64,000 nucleotides of DNA from Sympetrum striolatum (Eukaryota; Arthropoda; Insecta; Odonata; Libellulidae): the NCBI GenBank assembly GCA_947579665.1, contig OX388349.1, positions 75,148,841-75,212,840 on the forward strand, read 5' to 3'. Made by a program: the position numbers and the translations under genes. The first letter of the stretch is position 1. Every line of letters starts with the position of its first letter. Below, piece after piece: positions 1-9,545 of this stretch. Under the pieces are notes generated by a model. That model searched no databases. It was not told the origin of the DNA and saw only the letters and a list, made by a program, of their open reading frames with translations.

Positions 1-181
1 CGTACAATTGCGCCAATTTTGTATTATAACTCCCTAATGTATGACATAACTTTCAAAACAATGAGATGACTTCAAATAAAGGCTCGAACATTTAATCTTT
101 TGAACGATGTTTCTTTAAGGTAGATACGGCAGAAGTGACTGATTCTGTGAAACGACGAGAAGACGGTTTTCATACTTTGTA

Positions 182-926
182 TAATATTTACATTTACATT
201 TTTTTACATTTAAACCCTGCAATCCGCCAGTGGCGCGTGGCAGGGGGTGTAAGACACCAAAATACCTATCTAATCTGGAGAGCTATTAGCTTCTCTAATA
301 CTTCGCGGGAAAAATGACCAAAAGTAGCTATCTGTCCTGGCAACTACTACTTCCCTGTATCGCTTTTTTGTTTTTTCTCGAAGGTCGCGTAGGAATATAA
401 CTGGGATGACAATGTCTGTTATCTCCTCCCCGAAATCGGTAGAGATAAATTTATCAAAAAGCTTCCGTCGATATTCACGTCTTCTATCACTAAGAGAGTT
501 CCAACCGAGGGATTCTATCATAGCCGAAACACTGCTGTCGAATCTGAAATCTCCCTTGACGAACCTCGCTGCTCTACGTTGAACCATCTCGAGATCGGAA
601 ATTAATCCTACTTCGTGAGGATCCCAAACCGCACAGCAATACTCAAGTTGAGGTCGAATTAGGGAAAAGTACGCTATTTCTTTTACTCTCGATGTACATC
701 CCCTAAGAATTCTGCTGGCTAACCTCTGCATTCTATTCGCCTTTCCTACTACGCCTCGAATATGCCCTTTGAAGGAAATATTACCGCTGAGCGTAATTCC
801 TAGATATTTATGATGCATCACGAGCTCCAAGGGATTTCCTGAAATTCTGTACGGTACGCAGGTAACGTTAGTGGACCGCGTGAAAGTCAGTATTCTATCA
901 GTATTTCTATCAGTTCTAGAATTCAT
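182..926 (-). pseudogene. LINE reverse transcriptase C-terminal fragment (copy 1)
   Basis: A 218-residue open frame (926 to 270) carries the C-terminal half of a non-LTR retrotransposon reverse transcriptase. The signature KYLGITL lies near residue 41, followed by LIRPQLEYCCAVWDPHE and [13 protein letters not shown]. This block follows the YADD catalytic core in CR1/L2- and Jockey-like elements. The catalytic core and endonuclease are absent, so the copy is 5'-truncated. After the frame comes a 3' UTR with TTACACCCCCTGCCA and a GCAGGGTTTAAATG tail with ATGTAA-type short repeats, ending near 182. The same tail ends the copy at 32836-33373 on the other strand, which fixes the 3' end. The frame is open but cannot encode a working enzyme. 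Clade assignment (CR1/L2 versus Jockey) is inference. Confidence 0.85.
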
Positions 927-2440
927 TCCAAATTTATAAATTTTATGCTTAAGTAGCTATTTTTATTCCCCCTACTACTATGTATTCCTCTAATATATGT
1001 ATTTATTCTGGAGCATATTTCTTCCACTACGATATATTTATTGCTATGAGTCTCTGTTAAGGTTATCACGCACTATACACTGCATTTATATGTGAATTTA
1101 TTTTAGTTTTATTCCTCTATCCATTGTTTCTTTTCATTGTCAGATTGTCTTTTTAATCTTTTTTATTTTTGTTTATTGCATTGTTTCTTACATTCTTGCA
1201 TTTGATTATTTTTATATTTTTTAATAAATTGTTACTTGTTTATAACCCAGTATCTTTCTGTTCTTTATGGATTTAATTTTAAATATAGTATATTAACTCA
1301 TTGTTTAATTTTACTCCACTAAATCATTCAATTTCGTACTAAAAATCAAACTCTTACTAACCTTAACTCTCTGTTTAACTCTTGTCTATTAAATCTACCA
1401 TTTTAATTGTTTTTACGTACATACAGAAATAGATATAAGACATGACGATGTTTTATTTTAGAATGTTAGACTTATGAATGTTGTAAACATTTATCGATGA
1501 CGTCGAAGCGTAAATGATGTTGACATAAAAATACGACATTTTTGAAAATTTGAAGTAAAATGCAGAAGAAAGTGAGCTCGCAGTATACTGTTATAGAATC
1601 CGATGTGATGAGCTAGAGAAAAGACTAGGTTGAGTGGTTAATCGGGGAATCTAGAAAAATCCAGATCGGTCAGTCGACGACAAAGGTCATTAGACTTAAG
1701 ATGAAGCGGGTTTTGAAACAGGGAAGTTGTGCTTCTTAGAGAAAGGACGTTGAAGGATAAATATTCGTACCAATAAACTCTGAGCCATAAAGTTGTAATT
1801 GCGTCGGGAGGGTGAACGTAGTACTGCGCATTACTCAAGTCGAATTTTGAGGATTTAGGGATGCGAAGGGACAGGTAAGCAAGAGAATAAAAGTTATTTT
1901 GATAATAGGGCGATTAGAAGAGGTCATATGAGTCGGGTGTAAATATGAAGAGGTCATTAATTGAGAAAGAGATATGAGAGTTTGATATGATCATGATAAT
2001 GTCGTAAAGTGTGGATGGATGGTTTAAGAAGGATGGAAGTTATGTTAGTTGTCTGTTAGTTCATTTCGATAGGAAAAGAACATTGACAAAATGTTCACAT
2101 TCATCCATAACAATCAAAAATTAACAATATTTTGTAGCGAAGTTTAAAAATTGCTCACAAATGTTTTCGCAATAAGAAGGAACTGCGAGAAACATAAACG
2201 AGATATTATGTAATAATGAAAACCCTAAATGCGGTGTGTTATTCCGATTTGAGAATTGCTATTTTACTCTTTACGGGTCATTCGTATCGTTTCCTAATAA
2301 AAATATGTTGTACTCTTAAAATCTATTCAAATCACAACTTAAATAATGCCCAATAATACCCTCCATATTTATATCAACGGAAATACGTTCCGCAGTTCTA
2401 CATGAAATCATATTTGGGTGCTCAGGTCTCTTACAACACG
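927..2440. other. Unassigned AT-rich stretch
   Basis: I see no coding region or recognised repeat. The first 500 bases are T-rich on the plus strand. A 66-codon minus-strand frame at 1638-1838 has no recognisable domain and is treated as chance. Confidence 0.5.
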
Positions 2441-2512
2441 GATATTCATATATGTTCGCATAGATTTAAATGTGATTACCTAAAACATCTTAAAGTTGTG
2501 TTCTGAAGTAAC

Positions 2513-2650
2513 GCGACGAGATGATTGCTTCGCAAGCGGTGTCCTTCGACCCGTCGATCGAATCCCGCGCAGCGCATTTGCTTCGTTACACGCGCCGACA
2601 AAGAGAGCGTAGTAATGCGAATTAGCGGGTGAATTAAATAATCTCGTCGC
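2513..2650. repeat. CpG-rich 138-bp block bounded by a 14-bp inverted repeat
   Basis: GCGACGAGATGATT at 2513-2526 faces AATAATCTCGTCGC at 2637-2650 (13 of 14 positions pair). The 110 bases between are far richer in CG dinucleotides than the flanks. It could be a small foldback element or MITE. No duplicated target site is evident and no second copy was found in the window. 2690-3000 holds nothing recognised. Confidence 0.35.
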
Positions 2651-3000
2651 TGAGGCAAAGGCAAAGGATCACAAGTCCACTCCTAGCTTTCTGCTATTCC
2701 ACGATAGACGATCTTCAAAAGTTTATGAGATAATACGTGAAAGTAGAAAAGGAATCCTACTCTCACGGAAGTAAATTGGTGTAGAACTTTCACTCGGGAA
2801 GTTAGTTGTAGATCTTCGTGTAAATTAAAGGAAAATGGCAATTCCGGCCAACTAAAATTGACCATGTGTAATTCATCGTGTGTATTTTAAATAACTGGGA
2901 ATTAATTGAATGATATCTCAATTGCTTTCAGCTGAAAGTTCAGGAGGATTAAGAAAACGTTTCCTTAAAATCACTCTTATTTAGTAAGCAGTTCTTATAA

Positions 3001-3311
3001 TGTTGGGGGCCCTACGCAGCATTATTGTATGGTGCCCTAAAGACCCCAGTCCCAGGCAAACTGATGACATTGCAGGGAATGATAGCACCGTTCCAATGAC
3101 AGTTGAAACTTCGTTTTAAATTCGTTACATGTGAGGCTAGCGAAATATAACGTTAAAATATCATAATATGGTACGGAAATTGAGTTTATTATGCCTTTAA
3201 TTTTATAAAATTTTAATTATTGAAATGTTTTATGTCCTTTTTGTGGCTTGGCGGGGGGACCCCTAAGTTGACGGGGCCCTACGCGACCGCGTATGCCTGA
3301 AAACGGCCCTG
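3001..3311. mobile_element. Fragment with a hAT-type terminal sequence
   Basis: The right edge, read on the minus strand, begins CAGGGCCGTTTTCAGG and continues into a GC-rich stretch rich in GGGCCCC. That is the style of hAT-superfamily termini (CAG start). A second GGGGGCCCTACGCAG block lies at about 3004-3018 in the same orientation, so this is not a simple pair of terminal inverted repeats. No transposase frame is present. It is probably a truncated or rearranged non-autonomous copy. 3312-4000 has no recognised content. Confidence 0.35.
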
Positions 3312-4003
3312 TTGGTAAGAATCAATATTTAAAGCCTAAATTCAAATCCATCGGAAACCAAAAGACTCGACAAGGAGATATCTCATTTTTATGAGATAGA
3401 TGCACGACTTTTCGTGCAAACATCACATGTATACCTTTCCTTATCCTTAAGAGAGTCTCTCGTTTCCTCTTTCTTTGTATGACCGGTTCTTCTATGAGAA
3501 AATTGGCAGTGTTACATAATAAAATTGATGCACATAAGTAAAATAATGTGAAATTTTTGCAATGATTAGTACGTTTTATATTCTTAGTGGCAAACCTGTG
3601 CTTAGGAAAACTCTATCTTATATATACTCGGACATTAGCTAACATCTCCCGATCTGAGACAACCTTGAAGACTTGCAATCCGTCCCCACCAATAAGAAGT
3701 AGTGCATTCGTGACGCGTGTATCTCTTCATTTTCCATCGAAATCTTTCCTATCAACCATTATTCCTTCCTCTCGATTCATGAATAATTACTTTTCCTTCA
3801 TCAGCCGAAAACAAAGCAATTACTCGACATGACGCTACTTTGTATTGGCTACAACACTCTCCGAAAGTATTTTATTGCGAATTTTAAAATCTTCGTCTCG
3901 TTGCAACTTTCAAGTGAATTATTTTCGCCAGAAAGCGCTGAAATTCGACAAACACAAAAATTTTTATTTTCGAGGACGATTTTTATTTTCAGTTCGATGT
4001 ACA

Positions 4004-4693
4004 AAAAATCTGATGTGGCCAACACATGACTTTCTCCGTATTTATTGAAAACAAAAGCCTACGCCGGTAATATATAAATAACTCCAAAACAATGAGTGTT
4101 AAAGGAAAATGTTTCATACAAAATTTGTAGTAAAATACATTATCTATAACTTTGGTACGTAATTGTGCATACCTACATTGCATTTTGACAGAGATAAGTA
4201 TGAAAAATTTCAATTTATGGTTAAACAACAACTTCCGGTTAACCATTATTCAAGAATAACTCCTAAACAATCAGTGTTATGAAAAAATGTTTAATACAAA
4301 AGTTGTAGTAAATTACATTATCTACATTTTTTGTGTGTACATGTATATACCTATATTGCCTTCTTACAGAGAAATTTAAGAAACGAAATTTTGTTTTGGA
4401 TAAACCGCAACTTTCGGTTAAGCGATATTCACCAAAAACTAATCAACTCTTGGAATTGTTAGGAAAATGCTAAATATGAATTTAAAAAATGATCGGATAA
4501 TTGATTTTTAAGATAGAGCGCCCACAATTTTTTTTACCACACAAAGACACACACACACACAGACAGACATGTTCGGGAAGATAGCGAAAACGAGCTCTTT
4601 GGGCCCCAAAACATCTATTTCCGTCGAAATCTGGAGGTCGATTTTTTTGCGAATACAATACTTTCTCTATACTATGTATAGGGAGAAAGTAAA
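4004..4693 (-). repeat. Hairpin-ended repeat with tandem ~185-bp units (family F2, copy 1)
   Basis: One end (4659-4691) is a hairpin: TACTTTCTC and GAGAAAGTA flank a short AT-rich centre. The other end, around 4004-4041, reads TGTGGCCAACACATGACTTT. Both end sequences recur at 5461 and about 8645 in opposite orientation, which defines a family. Inside are at least two diverged direct repeats about 185 bp apart, starting near 4070 and 4256. Each begins AATAACTCC-AAACAAT-AGTGTTA and ends in a TTCCGGTTAACC-like motif. A CA dinucleotide run (4546-4562) matches a TG run in the second copy. No coding capacity is seen. This looks like a non-autonomous element or dispersed satellite of unknown class. 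Confidence 0.55.
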
Positions 4694-5795
4694 AATATCG
4701 GAATAACTGAAGATTTTTTCAAAAATGTTTCAAATTTTCATCAAAAATCCATATCCAAATGCGACGTAAATGAGCCTGGGATGATTTTCAATAGTCACCG
4801 ATATGTTACGGTTGCATAGGAATATGGCGTCCTTAATAGGGGTTCGTGTTGAGCCGAAAAATCATCGATTCACTTTCCCTTAATACTGAGGAACGCAGCC
4901 GAAATTATTGACACAGTGAAGGGCATTCTCGGAATTCCTTGAGCACGTGGCAAAGGACGGCGACAGAGGTATTCGAGAGAACGACTTTCCTTGAATGAGG
5001 AATTTCGCTGCTCTTTTCGATCATATTTCGGCGGATTAGCTTCTTTTTTCCTTCTTTTGAGGAATCATCTTGTTAATTGTAAAAGAAAGGTTCACGTCTA
5101 ATTTATTTAGCCTCCCAAAGAGTTAAAATTTTCCGACAACAATTCCATGTATATGCTAAAGGAGTTCAATTTTCATAATCTATTACGAATTAAAGGAAAA
5201 TCTAGTTGTGAAAGAGTGCAAAAATACATTTTGATAGAGTATACGGCTCCCAGCTGCTGAAGAGTTATGAACCTAATCATAACATAATTTAGTTCCATAC
5301 TTTTTCCTTTTACCAAAATACGTCTCCACTAAAGAAGTGAAATTTATTAAATCAGTCAAAGAATTTCTTTTCAAATACGAATATGTTCCATTTTTCTTTG
5401 AAAAGATAGTTCGGTAGCTGTACTATGGTTTACATTATGAGTATAATAATTTTGTATTTTTACTTTCTCCGTATACGTTGTATAGAGAAAGTATTGTTTT
5501 CATGAAAAAATCGACTTCGAGATTTCAACGGAAATACATGTTTTAGGGTTCCTAGAACACGTTTTGACCATTTTCGGAATGATGTCTGTGTGTGTGTGTG
5601 TGCGTGTTTGTGAGCGCTGTAACGTTAACTATTAGTCGTATCAATACCTAATTTCATATATAGCACTTTTATTGGTGTCGTTAAAGTTGATTAGTTTTTG
5701 AGTAAATCGGTTAACCGAAAGTCGAGCTTTATTCTTCGAAGCAAATTTCCGTTCTTGCAAAATATCTCCATGAATATGATATATACAGGTATATA

Positions 5796-6978
5796 TATAT
5801 CTATTATATATAGATGCTTCTCCGGATTCATTCATATATCTATTAAATATAGATGCTTCTCCGGATTCATTCAAGGATATAGATAGATAGATAGATAGAT
5901 AGGATACTAATTCACAGCCTAAACTAGAAGCGTCATCGACTTGAAATTTTTACGACGTATTGGCCATAACGTATAACCACCAGAAAAATTGCGATTTTGA
6001 ACCTCAGTGTCATGGGTTCGATTCCAGAGGGACCCAAAGTCGCGATTTTCCCCATAAGAATACATGGCGGGGATTTTCGAAAATTTTTTTGAGGCACTTC
6101 CCGGAAAAGGTGAGAGTTGAAATTCGAGGGATCGCTAGAAGCCATGCATATCCAACGAAAATCAAAAAGACATCTCCGAATATGGTCCATGGTTCGATGC
6201 TAGGTCGGGGCAAAAATCGGCCGTTTAAAATGCATTGTGGCGATTTTTAAGATTTTTTTTGGATCCCTTCCCGATAACATGGATACTTGAAACTCGGCAC
6301 GTGGATATATATATTGAATATATTTCATAATTAAATTTTACATGTTCGCTGATGGTCCTTGGTTCGATCCCAGAGGGCCATTTGCACTTCTCAATGCATT
6401 TCTTATGGAGATAACGGAAATAGATTTTAGGTACTTCCCGGCATGATATCGACTTCAAACTTTGTACGAAAGAAGATCAAGTCCTTAAAAATCATACTTT
6501 GCATTCACAGCTCCCAATATGTTCTTGGTTCAACACCAGGCGTCTCTGCTATCAGAAGTTGATCCGATTTTTAGGAATTATTTTGAAACCTTTCCCAATA
6601 ATATAGAAACTTGAAATTTGGTTTATAGATAGAGAACATAGTTAAATTTCAAAAACATGTTTTAGATTTCCAAGATCGTCCTTGGTTCGAATCCTGGAAG
6701 CCATTTACTTTCGTGAAAAGTAGCACGTCGTTTGAGGTAGTTGCAGCAAATATTTCTGCTTGAATTTTCAAACATAGTTAGAGATGGTAATCTTCTATTG
6801 TGGTGCATAGTAAGTTCACCAGGAAGACCCAGGTTCGATGCCAGACGATTAAATTGAAGCGAATTTTAAGAGTATTTTCAATCTTTTTTTTTTCTTTTGA
6901 GGACCGTCCCGATATAATGCCGATTTTAAATTATTGTTGTCGATCTGCTTGCAGTATGCAAGCAACATTTTACTCGTA
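5796..6978 (+). mobile_element. B-box array element, copy I (six units, type 1 spacing)
   Basis: It starts with ATCTATTATATATAGAT and the block GCTTCTCCGGATTCATTC, which is duplicated here. A TAGA tetranucleotide run follows (about 5878-5903), then the common head GATACTAATTCACAGCC. Six units follow. Each carries a match to the Pol III B-box / tRNA T-arm consensus GGTTCGANNCC, starting at 6015, 6191, 6361, 6537, 6684 and 6832 (spacings 176, 170, 176, 147, 148). It ends with a perfect 7-bp-stem hairpin GCTTGCAGTATGCAAGC (6947-6963) followed by AACATTTTACTCGTA. No protein is encoded. A convincing A box was not found, so Pol III transcription is unproven. The rolling-circle-like class is inferred from the absence of terminal inverted repeats and the 3' hairpin. 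Confidence 0.7.
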
Positions 6979-8096
6979 TACCTATATAGATAGATAGGAT
7001 ACAAATTCACAGCCTAAACTACAAGCGTCATTGATCTGAAATTTTTATGACATATTGGCCATAACGTGAAACCCCCAGGAAAAAAGAGACTTTGATCCTC
7101 AGTGTCATAGGTTCGATTCCAGAGGGCCCCAAAGTCCCGATTTTTCCCGTTTGAATGCATTGCCGTGATTTTCGGGAATTTAAAAAAAATACTTTCCGGA
7201 TAGGTAGAGAAGTAAAACTCAAGGTGCCTATATTTATGGTCTTGGACTTTCGAAAACATCAATGACTTTTACAAAAGTTATCCTGGGTTCGATGCTAGGA
7301 CGATGCAAAGATCTGCCCTTTAAAATACATGGGAGCCGTTTTTCATTATTTTTTTAGATGCACTTATCGAAATGATAGGATGTTCGTGCTTGGCTGGAAG
7401 ATGTATGGTACGAATAAGTTTTAGAAAAAAATTTTCATAAGACCGTACTGTTCCTGGGTTCGAAGCCAGAGCACAATAACGTTTCTCTCATAAGGAATAT
7501 AAAGGAAAAGTAGGACGTCATTTGAGGCAGTTGTAACCAATATTTCTGCTTGAATTTGCATACGCGGTTAGAGATGGTGTTTTTCTTTTGTGCTGCATAG
7601 AAAGTATTGCCTGAAAGACCCGGGTTCGATGCCGGGTGGTAAAAATATCACCCATATATAATACTATGGGGTATCTTTTCATAATTTTTTTATGCATTTA
7701 TCGATATGTAAGGGAGCTCTTGCTTAGATGGAAGATGTATATTAACACTTTGTTTAAGAAAAAAAATAGATAAGACCATGCTGTTCCTGGGTTCGATGCC
7801 AGAGCACATTATAATTTCTCAAATAAGGAGTGTATGTGAATAGTAGGACGTCGTTTGAGGTAGTTGCACCAAATAGTTTTGCTTGAATTTTCACACATAG
7901 TTTGATATGGTAATCTTCTATTTTGCTGCATAGTAAGTACACCAGGAAGACCGGGGTTCGCTGCCAGGCGATTAAATTGCAGCGAATTCTACGAATATTT
8001 TGAATTTTTTTTTTCTTTTGATGTCCGTCCCGATATGATGCCGATATGAAATTAGTGTTGTCGATCTGCTTGCAGTATGCAAGCTACATTTCACTC

Positions 8097-8100
<4 letters not shown>
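6979..8100 (+). mobile_element. B-box array element, copy II (six units, type 2 spacing)
   Basis: It lies head-to-tail after copy I and begins with a short TAGA run and GATACAAATTCACAGCC. B-box-like motifs start at 7110, 7286, 7457, 7623, 7790 and 7955 (spacings 176, 171, 166, 167, 165). The terminal hairpin GCTTGCAGTATGCAAGC is at 8068-8084, followed by TACATTTCACTCGTA. The spacing matches copy III read backwards and differs from copies I and V, so it marks a second subfamily. The 5' terminal block with GCTTCTCCGG is missing, as expected for a tandem junction or a truncated copy. Confidence 0.7.

Positions 8101-8157
<57 letters not shown>
8099..8157. repeat. TA dinucleotide microsatellite
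   Basis: About 29 uninterrupted TA repeats directly abut the 3' end of B-box array copy II. Confidence 0.95.
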
Positions 8158-8159
<2 letters not shown>

Positions 8160-8829
8160 GGTATATACTATTATTTATAAAAGTTTTAGAAAATGTTATT
8201 TACTATAACTTTTGTAGGAAACATATTTTTGTATCACTGATTGTTTAGGAGTAATTCGTGAAATACTGATAAACCGGAAGTTTCTGATTAAATAATTTGT
8301 GGGCGCTCTAACATGAAAACTATTTGTCGTATGAACACCAAATTTGATATACATGTAGCAGTTTGGTTGGTGTCATTAGAGTTGATTAGTTTTTGGAGTA
8401 AATCGGTTAACCGGAAGTCGAGCTTTATTTTTCGAAGCTCGTTTCCGTTTTTGCAAAATTCCTCCATTAATCTGATATTTAGGTATATATAGTTATCAAC
8501 AAAAATTACAGAAAATGTATTTGTATATATCTTCCAAGTTTAGATTGAATCTAGAGTTCGAAAATACTGTCGTAGATAAATATTTACATCTTATATATGG
8601 AGAAAGTCATGTGCTGGCCACTTCAGATTTTTTACATTGTACACGTAGACTTTATTTTATTGCATCATCTATATTATTTATTTACTTAATTTTTCGTTGA
8701 ATGCAATGGAGAGTCGGTAACCCCAAAACAGGTGACCGTCCACACAGTTAATACTAAGCCTAATGTTCCTTGTATAAAATTGTATTTCCCTTATTATTGA
8801 ATATGGGATGACGAATAAAAGTTATTGTT

Positions 8830-9545
8830 ATTTTGCAATATTTTGATGTGGCCAGTTGGGCCCTCGAGTAAGATCTGATGGATGTCGACGCGGTCTACCG
8901 ATGAGAGCCCCTCTCCCGTCTCGACAGCGCCCATTCGACGATGCGGTCATCGCTGAATCTGGCGCTAATAAGGATCCTCCGTCGGTACACCTCGATTGAT
9001 CACTCCTGTCTTAGCGCAGTCGAAATCTTGAAACCCTTGCGATGGCAACGTCCCTTCGGTTGGGGTAGCAACGAGAATCGCTTTCATTCTCTCGCAGATT
9101 TTTGCTCTCGTTGCGTAGACCGGAAGTATGTGGGACAGTAGGCGCCTAGGCCTTTGATTCTCAGTGGCGCCCCAGTGGATGGAGCCGTCAGCTGATTGCT
9201 CTGAAATGGGTATCAACTGCTCTTCACGGGCGACCCTCTCTTCAAAGTGCTTTTTGGGGACAGTGGGGAGGGGGAAGTGGGGTGGGGAGAGGTGGGGTGG
9301 GGAGAGGTGGGGTGGGGAGAAGTGGATGACGAGGGATCGCGAGAGAAAAAAAGCCAATGTATGGGTTTGTTTTTGAGAAGAGGGGAAAGCCATTCTCTCA
9401 TTTTCTGCTCTTTCCTGTAAGACTTCACACTTGGCCGCTCGCGTTCATTTTTTACGGCTTAAGTGTGTTAGAGATAATGATTTCTTTTTGTGCATAGGGT
9501 AAGCATCGGGACGCAGACTGGCGGTGTCGCAAGGGCGTGAAGAAA
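8830..9545. other. GC- and CpG-rich island of unknown role
   Basis: This stretch is clearly richer in G+C and in CG dinucleotides than its surroundings, especially 8860-9260. Open frames exist on both strands (142 codons at 8965-9393 minus, 66 codons at 8941-9141 plus), but neither has a recognisable domain. The long minus frame partly translates the minisatellite at 9277-9325. It could be an unmethylated promoter or enhancer, or an old repeat. No core promoter could be fixed. Confidence 0.35.
9277..9325 (+). repeat. G-rich 15-bp minisatellite
   Basis: The unit GTGGGGTGGGGAGAG is repeated 3.3 times with one change. The plus strand holds many closely spaced runs of four G, so a G-quadruplex is possible. 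An imperfect GGGGA-type run precedes it from about 9256. Confidence 0.85.

Larger units (their letters stand above)
5461..8645 (+). repeat. Second F2 copy, interrupted by two B-box array elements
   Basis: The hairpin end TACTTTCTCCGTATAC...GAGAAAGTA lies at 5461-5493. It is followed by a TG run (about 5588-5603) and a half unit containing GGTTAACCGAAAGTCGAGC. The opposite family end, GGAGAAAGTCATGTGCTGGC, lies at about 8599-8618. The sequence at 8160-8500 repeats unit motifs seen at 5609-5770 (GCGCT-TAAC, GTAAATCGGTTAACCG). Between them, 5796-8100 is unrelated array sequence that also occurs alone elsewhere in the window. The simplest reading is insertion of that element into an F2 copy. 8646-8830 holds nothing recognised. 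Confidence 0.5.

Noticed and set aside
4548..4562. CA dinucleotide run as a CRISPR-like or satellite array
   Set aside because: A simple microsatellite inside the F2 repeat; no spacers and a eukaryotic context.
4029..4690. F2 as a classical TIR transposon ending in ACTTTCTCC
   Set aside because: Homology between copies continues outside those motifs on both sides, so they are internal, and no target duplication was seen.
5933..6250. Several 64-96-codon open frames over the array units
   Set aside because: The same repeated words (for example FRHRF or NRTYD-like peptides) appear in all frames and copies because the DNA repeats; no codon-level conservation is evident.
6015..7965. A cluster of tRNA genes suggested by repeated GGTTCGANNCC motifs
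   Set aside because: Only the T-arm-like part is present. No acceptor stem, D arm or anticodon arm closes around any motif, and the spacing of about 170 bases is repeat-unit spacing.
8965..9393. 142-codon minus-strand frame
   Set aside because: The serine-proline-histidine repeat (SPPHLSPPH) is a translation of the G-rich minisatellite; the rest has no domain or splice context.
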